Notes: a model not told the origin generated them from the letters alone. A stretch of DNA of 5,909 bases from Candidatus Saccharimonadia bacterium (GCA_023263015.1 JALQXV010000078.1:1-5909); one strand, 5' to 3'. Shown: positions 1 to 5,338, counted from the first letter of the stretch. Program-made: numbers and translations.

Positions 1-143
1 GAACTTATCTTATCTTCAACTGATGCTCGTGCTACTAACATGGCTAGTGCCAGTCCCATACTTAAACCAAGTATCAAAACAATCGAAAACGTTCTGATTT
101 TATTACGGAAAGCATTTCGTACTCCCCTGCTTACTACATTCAT
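1..143 (-). CDS. ABC transporter permease, FtsX/MacB type (N-terminal fragment)
   Basis: Reading the minus strand from an ATG at 143 gives 47 open codons that run off the left edge, so only the N-terminus is seen. It starts MNVVSRGVRNAFRNKIRT: a short cytosolic amphipathic segment with the basic RNAFRNKIRT pattern, followed by a long hydrophobic helix (residues about 19-38, rich in I, L, M, A, G) and then a polar stretch. This layout is typical of MacB/FtsX-family permeases, where a conserved R-x-K-x-R-T motif precedes the first membrane helix and a large extracytoplasmic domain follows. The start is supported by GAAAGGA about 5 nt upstream (minus strand). Such permeases pair with an ATPase, often encoded beside them, here presumably off the window. 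The substrate cannot be inferred. The family call rests on 47 residues, so it is probable rather than certain. Confidence 0.68.
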   Translation of the reverse strand, partial: MNVVSRGVRNAFRNKIRTFSIVLILGLSMGLALAMLVARASVEDKIS

Positions 144-197
144 TCGTATCCTTTCTATTTATATAAAATCTAATCGATACCATCACAGTACAAAGCT

Positions 198-242
198 TTG
201 CTGAGATTTTACTGAAGCATAACTTAAGTCGATTCTCAGCAA
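198..242. repeat. 9-bp inverted repeat in the divergent promoter region
   Basis: TTGCTGAGA (198-206) and TCTCAGCAA (234-242) form a perfect 9-bp inverted repeat with a 27-nt spacer, lying between the divergently transcribed permease and serine hydrolase genes. The spacer also holds the 8-bp palindrome ACTTAAGT (222-229). Each arm begins TTGCTG, a fair -35-like hexamer, on opposite strands. The arms could be an operator bound by a dimeric regulator controlling both genes, or a hairpin in the leader of either transcript. There is no T-run after it, so a terminator is unlikely. Function is inferred from position only. Confidence 0.45.
208..236 (+). promoter_or_regulatory. Possible promoter of the serine hydrolase gene
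   Basis: TTTACT (208-213) and GATTCT (231-236), 17 nt apart, are the best-placed -35/-10 pair before the gene, but each hexamer matches the sigma-70-type consensus at only about three or four positions. The -10 candidate overlaps the right arm of the inverted repeat, so a protein bound there would block it. This is a weak call. An AGGG ribosome site (251-254) sits 7 nt before the start codon. Confidence 0.2.
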
Positions 243-261
243 TAAAAGTTAGGGTAACAAT

Positions 262-1113
262 ATGAAAAAATTTGTTGCCACATTTTTACTTTTAGCTGCT
301 TTGGCTACAGGACTATTTATATGGATATCGCCTAAAGGCAAGTCAGCCGAGGCGTCTAATCATGCCGTTGTCGCGAGCGATACTGACTCGACACCACAAG
401 AAAAGATAGTAGATACTAGTACTATGTCAGACGAAATTCAAAGTATAATTGATGAAAATCCATCACTCCAAATTGCCGTTGCTATCACTGACTTAACAAA
501 CGGAAAAACATACTCAGTTGGAACAACTGCAGGCTTTAAAGCGGCTAGTATCACTAAACTAATCACTGCGGCTGCCTACTTGCACCTAACCGAAAAAGGC
601 GACCTATCATTAACACAAACAATAAGTGTCATCAGCGCGAATACGCTTCTGCAGAGAATGATTGTTAATAGCGACAATACATCGTGGCACACACTAAATA
701 CCAAAATAACCAGCAATACTTTGGAAGATTACGCTGCACAAATCGGCATCACTTCATATAGCGCAGACACCAACACAATTAAGGCTGAAGACATAAATAT
801 TTTGCTTAGCAAGTTGTATAGCAAAGACTTATTAAATGATGAGAATACTGATCTTTTACTGTCGTATATGAAAAATTCTACTCAGACAAATTACATTGTA
901 GATAATGCCAGCAGCTATTCGACTGTTTACCATAAAGCTGGATGGCTAGAAGATCGAGTACATGACACCGCAATCATTGATGACGGTTCGCATCCGTATG
1001 CCCTGACCATTTTCACAAAGTCCACCGGCGCATACGACGCAGCGGCTGGACAGGCAATCTTTAAAGCGATTACAGATTCGACCATCAAGGCGTTCATAAC
1101 CTCACAGCAGTAG
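262..1113 (+). CDS. Membrane-anchored serine hydrolase, class A beta-lactamase-like fold
   Basis: A 283-residue protein with a hydrophobic N-terminal segment (residues 4-22, no lipobox Cys), so anchored outside the membrane or secreted, then a Ser/Thr-rich linker to about residue 55. The remainder matches the beta-lactamase2/class A serine hydrolase fold. It shows the active-site S96-I-T-K99 (SxxK), S137-D-N139 (SDN) and K225-A-G227 (KTG-box equivalent). The class A omega-loop ExxLN motif, whose Glu drives beta-lactam deacylation, is not visible between SDN and KAG; that region reads as a short helix-rich segment (about 155-190). It is therefore more likely a peptidoglycan-directed peptidase or acyl-enzyme-forming hydrolase than a true beta-lactamase. 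It contains no cysteine, as usual for exported proteins. The start is supported by AGGG 7 nt upstream. Substrate unknown; the family call is firm, the activity is not. Confidence 0.8.
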   Translation: MKKFVATFLLLAALATGLFIWISPKGKSAEASNHAVVASDTDSTPQEKIVDTSTMSDEIQSIIDENPSLQIAVAITDLTNGKTYSVGTTAGFKAASITKLITAAAYLHLTEKGDLSLTQTISVISANTLLQRMIVNSDNTSWHTLNTKITSNTLEDYAAQIGITSYSADTNTIKAEDINILLSKLYSKDLLNDENTDLLLSYMKNSTQTNYIVDNASSYSTVYHKAGWLEDRVHDTAIIDDGSHPYALTIFTKSTGAYDAAAGQAIFKAITDSTIKAFITSQQ

Positions 1114-1139
1114 TCAAAGTAACGGTTTAGTACTACAAT
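1111..1139 (+). promoter_or_regulatory. Likely promoter of the DUF1003 gene
   Basis: TAGTCA (1111-1116; 4 of 6 to TTGACA) and TACAAT (1134-1139; 5 of 6 to TATAAT) are separated by exactly 17 nt. Transcription would begin near 1146, leaving a leader of about 23 nt before the DUF1003 start. The -35 overlaps the stop codon of the serine hydrolase gene. Read-through from that gene is also possible, since no terminator is seen in the 55-nt gap. Confidence 0.42.
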
Positions 1140-1168
1140 TCTGACATAGCTTAAATAAAGAGCATCAG

Positions 1169-1666
1169 ATGGCAAACAAATCGAAATACCAGTCAACACT
1201 TACTACTTTTAATACTAATGAGCAGGTTCGCAGGCTCCGGACTTATGGTGACAGATTGTCTGACAGAATAACTGCTTTGGCGGGTTCTAGTGGGTTCTTA
1301 GCTCTTAATACAGTCATCTTTATCGCTTGGATTCTGATTAATACTGGGCAGTTTGGCGACAACTTGATCTTTGACGAATACCCATTTGGGTTTTTAACAC
1401 TTGCCGTTTCATTGGAAGCGATTATTTTGGCGGTCTTTGTACTCATTAGCCAAAACCGACAAACTAAGCGCTCCGAAATACGTTCAGAACTTGATTACTT
1501 AACTGATCTTAGCGCCGATGCTGAAATTAACGCTATCATAGGCATCTTAGAGCGGCTATCTGATAAAAATAATATCGACATTAGTGATTTGTTATCTGAT
1601 CTAGAGACTACCCAGAAAAAGATTGTCCGTGAGCACCCCGTTAGTAAACGTGATCTTGAAGAATAA
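1169..1666 (+). CDS. DUF1003 family membrane protein
   Basis: A 165-residue protein with two closely spaced membrane helices (about 42-60 and 72-94) joined by a short loop carrying FDEYPF (68-73). Next come SLEAI (81-85), ISQNRQ (93-98) and a charged region with ELDY (107-110). The order FD-x-YPF, SLEAI, F-V-L-x-S-Q-N-R and then an acidic D-Y helix is the signature of DUF1003, a widespread family without an agreed function. Residues 100-165 are charged and helical and probably cytosolic. The N-terminal 35 residues are polar, with no signal peptide. The start codon has AAAGAG (1157-1162) 6 nt upstream. It stands in the same direction as the serine hydrolase, 55 nt behind it, with its own plausible promoter, so shared function is not implied. 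Family call secure; role unknown. Confidence 0.85.
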   Translation: MANKSKYQSTLTTFNTNEQVRRLRTYGDRLSDRITALAGSSGFLALNTVIFIAWILINTGQFGDNLIFDEYPFGFLTLAVSLEAIILAVFVLISQNRQTKRSEIRSELDYLTDLSADAEINAIIGILERLSDKNNIDISDLLSDLETTQKKIVREHPVSKRDLEE

Positions 1667-1695
1667 AAAGGGACCCAGTTTGAGGATAGGGTCCC
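1665..1695 (-). terminator. Hairpin terminator between convergent genes
   Basis: GGGACCC (1670-1676) pairs perfectly with GGGTCCC (1689-1695) across a 12-nt loop. Read on the minus strand, the stem is followed at once by a run of five T (1669-1665), the form of an intrinsic terminator, and it lies 15 nt past the stop codon of the LysM-Rpf gene. Read on the plus strand the stem is followed by AATATAATT, a weaker tail, but it also sits just after the DUF1003 stop codon, so it may stop transcription from both sides. Confidence 0.85.
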
Positions 1696-1710
1696 AATAT
1701 AATTCAATCT

Positions 1711-2337
1711 TTAGCGTAAGCCTAGCTTAGCGCTACAAGCTGGCCATGCGCCCCAGCCCTGACGCGCTTTTAGAGCTTCGGCGCGAGCAATTTGCTCCGC
1801 TTTACTAGCTTGGTGAGGCAAGCCTGAGCCACCTACACCACGCCAGCTACTCGCTGAAAACTGTAAACCACCGTAGTAGCCATTGCCAGTATTAATTGAC
1901 CAGTTTCCGCCAGATTCACAGGCCGCAAGCCGATCCCATACTCCACCATCAACACTTGTGTCGATCGGAGCCGCTGGCTGAGCAGCTTGTCGCTGCGCAG
2001 AACGCGCTTGAGTTGGTTGTGCAGCTACTGGCTGTGGAGCAGCTGGTAGTGGACGAGCTGGAATCTGCTCATCGGAAGCAGGAACTCGTACGTTTTGACC
2101 CGGATGAATAATATCCGGATTTTGAATCTCTGTGTTTGCGTCATACAAACGTGTATACGTTGTTTCATGTGCAGTAGCGATTTTTGCCAAGCTATCGCCT
2201 GATTGAACTACTACATTTGCTGCCGGCTTAACTGCCGGTGCTTGTGTTTGCGCTGTTTGCGCGTGCGCTGACTGTCCATCGAGTACAACAAAGCCTGTCA
2301 CTACTGATAGCGCCGCAAATAATGCGAATTTACGCAT
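1711..2337 (-). CDS. Secreted LysM + Rpf-like transglycosylase (resuscitation-promoting-factor family)
   Basis: A 208-residue exported protein. Residues 1-26 form a classical signal peptide ending AHA, with likely cleavage before Q27. Residues 42-86 are one LysM domain, which binds peptidoglycan (VQSGDSLAKIA at the start, HPGQNVRVP at the end). Residues 88-127 are a Pro/Ala/Gln-rich linker. Residues about 130-208 match the Rpf transglycosylase domain: WDRLAACESGGNW with Cys140 and the catalytic-type Glu141, NTGNGYYGGLQF (149-160), a GWGAWPAC motif with Cys201, and the end at KLGLR. C140-C201 should form the disulfide known in actinobacterial Rpf proteins. Rpf enzymes cleave the glycan strand and wake dormant Actinobacteria. 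G+C is about 54 % against roughly 40 % for flanking genes, partly because of Ala/Pro/Gly content, partly perhaps through transfer. It has its own strong promoter and a terminator. Family call firm; whether it acts on self or on a host is unknown. Confidence 0.92.
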   Translation of the reverse strand: MRKFALFAALSVVTGFVVLDGQSAHAQTAQTQAPAVKPAANVVVQSGDSLAKIATAHETTYTRLYDANTEIQNPDIIHPGQNVRVPASDEQIPARPLPAAPQPVAAQPTQARSAQRQAAQPAAPIDTSVDGGVWDRLAACESGGNWSINTGNGYYGGLQFSASSWRGVGGSGLPHQASKAEQIARAEALKARQGWGAWPACSAKLGLR

Positions 2338-2343
2338 GATAAT

Positions 2344-2350
2344 CCCTCCT
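2344..2350 (-). promoter_or_regulatory. Very strong ribosome binding site of the LysM-Rpf gene
   Basis: The minus strand reads AGGAGGG, 6 nt before the ATG at 2337. This nearly perfect anti-16S match fixes the start and suggests high translation of the secreted enzyme. Confidence 0.85.
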
Positions 2351-2373
2351 ATACCCCAGCAATAGCGTATCTA

Positions 2374-2389
2374 CCGATTATTAAATCGG
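2374..2389 (-). other. Small hairpin in the leader of the LysM-Rpf mRNA
   Basis: CCGATT (2374-2379) and AATCGG (2384-2389) pair perfectly around a 4-nt loop, with a possible extra G-U pair at the base on the minus-strand RNA. It lies about 24 nt upstream of the ribosome site and is not followed by a T-run. It may help fold the 5' leader; function unknown. Confidence 0.4.
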
Positions 2390-2430
2390 CGTTAAACTAT
2401 TAATTTTCTTTTACGATACAAAGCTAGGTT

Positions 2431-2463
2431 TTGTGCTTAACAACCTCAAACATGTAAGCACAA
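2431..2463 (-). other. 9-bp stem-loop at the predicted 5' end of the LysM-Rpf transcript
   Basis: TTGTGCTTA (2431-2439) and TAAGCACAA (2455-2463) are perfect inverted repeats with a 15-nt loop. The outer end of the stem falls at 2463, the same base where the upstream promoter predicts transcription to start. The mRNA would therefore begin with a hairpin, a layout known to protect 5' ends from decay. As DNA it could instead be an operator over the initial transcribed region. No T-run follows, so it is not a terminator. Confidence 0.5.
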
Positions 2464-2469
2464 GTTATA

Positions 2470-2497
2470 ATCATACTACCTATGATATTTATGTCAA
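2470..2497 (-). promoter_or_regulatory. Strong housekeeping-type promoter of the LysM-Rpf gene
   Basis: On the minus strand a perfect TTGACA (2497-2492) is followed after 16 nt by TATGAT (2475-2470; 5 of 6 to TATAAT). Predicted start of transcription is about 2463, giving a leader of roughly 125 nt before the ATG at 2337, long for a gene with an ordinary ribosome site. The promoter starts just after the stop codon of the reductase gene, which shows that the Rpf gene can be transcribed independently of the redox genes before it. Confidence 0.75.
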
Positions 2498-2509
2498 GAC
2501 TTATAGGGG

Positions 2510-3982
2510 TCAGTACCCAGTAAAGTAGTCTGTTTTTATACCGCTTGAAGTAATATTATGATTGTCGAATATTGAGCGATACATTTTTACAAATCCATCT
2601 GGCCCAGAAATATAGACAAGCCGATTACGTATGTCTTCGATTGCTTCTAGTTCATCTTTAGCCAACGGAGCAGTAACTCGAATTGTTTTAACACCACAGT
2701 TTTCAGCAGCCTTAAATAGCCGGCTTTGTATAAAGTGTGATTTGTCGCTAGCTTGGTAAAGCAAGACAATGTCATGTTTAGTCTTTGTGTTAACTATGAA
2801 TTTAATGATGCTCATGAACGGCGTAATGCCAATCCCACCTGCAATAAATAAAAGCTTTTGTTCGTTGTCTTGCGGCAGCGTAAAGTCACCGGCAACATGT
2901 TGCGCATAAACACTATCATCTGACTTAAGATTTATAAGCGCTTTTTTAAATGCACTCGTTTTCCTAGGGACTCTAATGACGAATGATACGCTGTCCTCCG
3001 CTGGAGCAGAAGCAATCGTGAATGTGCGTCGATTGCCTCTGATATCTGGCGTTTTTACAGCTGCCGTAAGTTCTATGTATTGCCCAGCTTCGTACCGAAT
3101 TTTCGCGTCGGGCTTAAATGTAAACATATGAATTTCTGGCGCAAGTTCGGTTATACTTTCGAGCACGAGTTTGTAACGTTTGCGCATGCTTGCATGGGAT
3201 GAATAAGCAAAAATATTCCCAATTACTAACGCAATTTCCGGAGTAACATAAAAGTCTCCAACATTAAGTCGCAAACCAACTAGAACTCCTACAATTGCTG
3301 CGTAGATTAGTTGTAATCTTTGGTTTGGTGGTGTTGTTGAAGGTTCGGTTAACATAACGGTGCCAAGGAAAATGATAGGGAATGATACTAGGCTCGTTTT
3401 TAGTAGCGTGACTAGTGATTCGCTGCTAGAAAAGTCTTGCAACAACGTAATCCCCAGCGCAAATCCAGCAAAAATAAAGAACATTCGATAGCGATTTGTT
3501 TTACGCAAGATTAATAGTCCAGCCAGAATAATGAAAATAAACATCACATCATTTGCGATCCACCATGACGCTTGCGTTAAACCTAACAAACCAGCGATCA
3601 CAACTGCGATAGCCGCTGGGTTGAAAATATGTTTTCGATGAACGGCTAGTATGAATTTTGAGGCAATAGCTAATACGCCTACCAAAGCGCTCACGACCAG
3701 TTGGTCGGCTTGGCTAGATGGTGGCAAAATTAAAAATAATATCAACGCCGTAATTAACGATGACTCATCATTCATAGTTACTTTAAACAGTTTTGAAAAA
3801 AAGACTCGAGCGCCAAAACATGCGGCCGAAATAACGACAAAGCTAAGCAGCAGTGCATTGCCAGAAATAGTTAATGCCCCAGAGTACCCAAAAATAATTG
3901 AAATTATCGCTAGTATAGATAGACTAAAGGCCACAAGTTTGTACATTGTGATGCGATTTAAGTAGTAGTCAACGTAGCTCAT
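2510..3982 (-). CDS. NqrB/RnfD-like membrane domain fused to an FAD/NAD(P)H ferredoxin-reductase domain
   Basis: A 490-residue two-part protein. Residues about 12-262 hold some nine or ten hydrophobic helices and the NqrB/RnfD hallmarks HIFNPAA (118-124) and MLTEPSTTPPN (210-220). Residues about 268-490 are a soluble FNR-type flavoreductase: FAD motif RRTFT (318-322), NAD(P)-binding AGGIGITPF (381-389), SGPDGF (459-464) and the usual end DYFTGY. There is no [2Fe-2S] domain and no clear D-x-x-S/T-G-A-S/T site for covalent FMN, which real RnfD/NqrB carry. The inferred role is to take electrons from cytosolic NAD(P)H through FAD and send them across the membrane to the FMN-binding protein encoded two genes upstream. 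Its ATG overlaps the ApbE stop by one base (TAATG), with AGGTGAG (3991-3997) 8 nt before it, so translation is coupled. Domain calls are firm; electron path and direction are inferred. Confidence 0.87.
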   Translation of the reverse strand: MSYVDYYLNRITMYKLVAFSLSILAIISIIFGYSGALTISGNALLLSFVVISAACFGARVFFSKLFKVTMNDESSLITALILFLILPPSSQADQLVVSALVGVLAIASKFILAVHRKHIFNPAAIAVVIAGLLGLTQASWWIANDVMFIFIILAGLLILRKTNRYRMFFIFAGFALGITLLQDFSSSESLVTLLKTSLVSFPIIFLGTVMLTEPSTTPPNQRLQLIYAAIVGVLVGLRLNVGDFYVTPEIALVIGNIFAYSSHASMRKRYKLVLESITELAPEIHMFTFKPDAKIRYEAGQYIELTAAVKTPDIRGNRRTFTIASAPAEDSVSFVIRVPRKTSAFKKALINLKSDDSVYAQHVAGDFTLPQDNEQKLLFIAGGIGITPFMSIIKFIVNTKTKHDIVLLYQASDKSHFIQSRLFKAAENCGVKTIRVTAPLAKDELEAIEDIRNRLVYISGPDGFVKMYRSIFDNHNITSSGIKTDYFTGY

Positions 3983-4857
3983 TAAAATAACTCACCTGGA
4001 AAATTATCAGATACCTGTGCGCTATTATCGCTGTATAAAATTACAAATTCAAATGAAAAATAATTTCGTAATTCAGTAGGATCTGAAAAGAACAGGCAGG
4101 TTGCTAAACCGTCTGCTATCATCGCAGTATCTGTATAAACCCAAGTAGCTTTTATGCGCTCGGGCGACTGAGAGTTTACGGGATTAATAATATGATTATA
4201 AGAGCCCCAGTTTCGTCGATTGCCTGCTGAGCCACATAAGCTACCACGATTGAGCTGTGCTACACCGATAACTTCATCAAAATTATCCGGATTTTCAAGA
4301 CCAATCGCTAGCTTCTGATTAAGTCGTATGTCCCCGCCTGCATCAACACAGTAAGACTGGTTGGTTGCTCCAAGAAAATCAGATATTAAATCAACCAACT
4401 GGCCTTTGCCGGCTGCTCCGAAATCGAGTAAAGTAGGTTCCTCGATACTAATTTCCGCTTCGTTAAAGGACAATACATCACCCCACTGCTTGGTAATCGA
4501 TATGTCCTCATTGGGCACTAGACTGTACTTGGCATCGTAGCCAAGGTCACTTAACGTTTGTCCGATTAGTGGTGTCACCAGCCCTCCGGTAGCCTTATGC
4601 ATCTGGCTATAAAAACTAAGCAGCTCATAACCGTGCTCTGGCATTGTAAATGTACCATGCCGTTGACTCATTTTTGAAATAAACGAATCAGGCCTAAAGC
4701 GTGAAAATGCTTGATCGTAGCTATCGATTATCGCTTTAATTTGAGGAAGCCTGTTATGCACATCCTCGCAATCGATTTGCCAGCGCGTACCTATTGCGTC
4801 AAAGGTGACTGAAGATTTAGGACTTGGCTTTACTGCGGATTTCGGCGAGTGCATCAT
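3982..4857 (-). CDS. apbE: ApbE, FAD:protein FMN transferase
   Basis: A 291-residue member of the ApbE family, which uses FAD and Mg2+ to attach FMN through a phosphoester to Ser/Thr of target proteins. Family motifs in order: DAIGTRW (20-26), FSRFRPDSFISKMSQ (51-65), DFGAAGKGQLVD (145-156), VDAGGD (171-176), SAGNRRNW (210-217), HIINP (222-226) and the metal-site region TDTAMIADGLAT (242-253, with D249). Most ApbE proteins are lipoproteins or exported. This one begins MMHSPKSAVKPSPKSS, with no hydrophobic signal and no lipobox, and has four cysteines (30, 170, 208, 254), which points to the cytosol. The start at 4857 (or the adjacent ATG at 4854) overlaps the FMN-binding gene by 41 nt; AAGG (4863-4866) lies 5 nt upstream, and no other ATG precedes the first motif. 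The natural substrate is the neighbouring FMN-binding protein. Confidence 0.92.
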   Translation of the reverse strand: MMHSPKSAVKPSPKSSVTFDAIGTRWQIDCEDVHNRLPQIKAIIDSYDQAFSRFRPDSFISKMSQRHGTFTMPEHGYELLSFYSQMHKATGGLVTPLIGQTLSDLGYDAKYSLVPNEDISITKQWGDVLSFNEAEISIEEPTLLDFGAAGKGQLVDLISDFLGATNQSYCVDAGGDIRLNQKLAIGLENPDNFDEVIGVAQLNRGSLCGSAGNRRNWGSYNHIINPVNSQSPERIKATWVYTDTAMIADGLATCLFFSDPTELRNYFSFEFVILYSDNSAQVSDNFPGELF

Positions 4858-5323
4858 TAAAGCCTTGAGATGTTAGTGATGATCCGGAAACTTTTGAAAG
4901 CTTCACCTCATCAACATTTTTACCAACAACTTGGCTTTTATAACCAGCTACAAATTGAGATTGATACTGTTTTGAAGTAGGAGATGCAGCTTTTGGCGTA
5001 ACGTTAGCAGCTGTAATTGTATTGTCCGCAATCGTTAACTCAACATCGACCTCTTCAGTACCGCCAGGTGAATTATAGCTACCCGAAGCTTGGTACGTGC
5101 CGTCCTTATATATACCTGTCGTGCTGCTAGTAGATTGTTCATTTAGGGCGGTTGAGTCAGCTTGAGTTTCTGGTGTCGTATTTTGCGAAACTTGTTCAGT
5201 TGAGTTAGTAGATTCTTCTTTGTCTTTGCCGGTGAAAACAATAACTCCGGTTACAAGAATTGCAATAACGGCAATTGCAACGATTGCTGGAATAATTGGA
5301 TTTTTCTTGTTTTGCTGGTCCAT
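4817..5323 (-). CDS. Membrane-anchored FMN-binding domain protein, likely flavinylated electron carrier
   Basis: A 168-residue protein with an N-terminal membrane anchor (residues 9-31 after a short KK-containing cytosolic tail), a Ser/Thr/Glu/Gln-rich spacer (33-68) and one FMN_bind domain (about 71-166) outside the membrane. The domain starts YKDGTYQASGSY (72-83), continues with an alternating strand VDVELTIADNTI (92-103), and ends with SGSSLTSQGFNDAL (146-159). This last part aligns with the SGATLTS motif of NqrC/RnfG-type proteins, in which ApbE links FMN to the Thr. Here the acceptor would be Ser149, and the upstream Asp of the usual motif is Ser143. There are no cysteines. AGGAGG (5333-5338) lies 9 nt before the ATG. 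Its overlap with apbE and position before the reductase make it the probable extracytoplasmic partner of the fusion protein. The final acceptor is not evident. Confidence 0.86.
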   Translation of the reverse strand: MDQQNKKNPIIPAIVAIAVIAILVTGVIVFTGKDKEESTNSTEQVSQNTTPETQADSTALNEQSTSSTTGIYKDGTYQASGSYNSPGGTEEVDVELTIADNTITAANVTPKAASPTSKQYQSQFVAGYKSQVVGKNVDEVKLSKVSGSSLTSQGFNDALAEIRSKAKS

Positions 5324-5332
5324 ATACAGTTG

Positions 5333-5338
5333 CCTCCT
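5333..5338 (-). promoter_or_regulatory. Strong ribosome binding site of the FMN-binding protein gene
   Basis: The minus strand carries AAAGGAGG, with its AGGAGG core 9 nt before the ATG at 5323. It fixes the start and suggests that the carrier is made in larger amounts than the overlapping downstream apbE, whose ribosome site is weak. Confidence 0.75.

Noticed and set aside
189..197. Shared 9-mer TACAAAGCT at 189-197 and 2417-2425
   Set aside because: Present in two intergenic regions, but short, AT-rich and at different distances from the genes; likely chance.
927..1446. Minus-strand open frames opposite the serine hydrolase and DUF1003 genes
   Set aside because: They are contained in or straddle well-supported plus-strand genes and have no protein family features.
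1896..2111. Plus-strand open frame of 71 codons opposite the Rpf gene
   Set aside because: It lies wholly antisense to the linker and Rpf domains of a convincing gene, has no ribosome site seen and encodes no recognisable domain.
2338..2463. c-di-AMP (ydaO) riboswitch upstream of the Rpf gene
   Set aside because: Considered because actinobacterial rpf genes can carry one, but the leader is short and the conserved G-rich blocks of that class are not visible.
2505..2517. Terminator behind the reductase gene (GGGT-ACTG-ACCC around the stop codon)
   Set aside because: Only a 4-bp stem and no T-run follows, so read-through into the Rpf gene remains possible.
3651..3965. Plus-strand open frame of 104 codons opposite the membrane-domain gene
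   Set aside because: Antisense to the NqrB/RnfD helices, no domain and no supporting signals; a by-product of codon use in the real gene.
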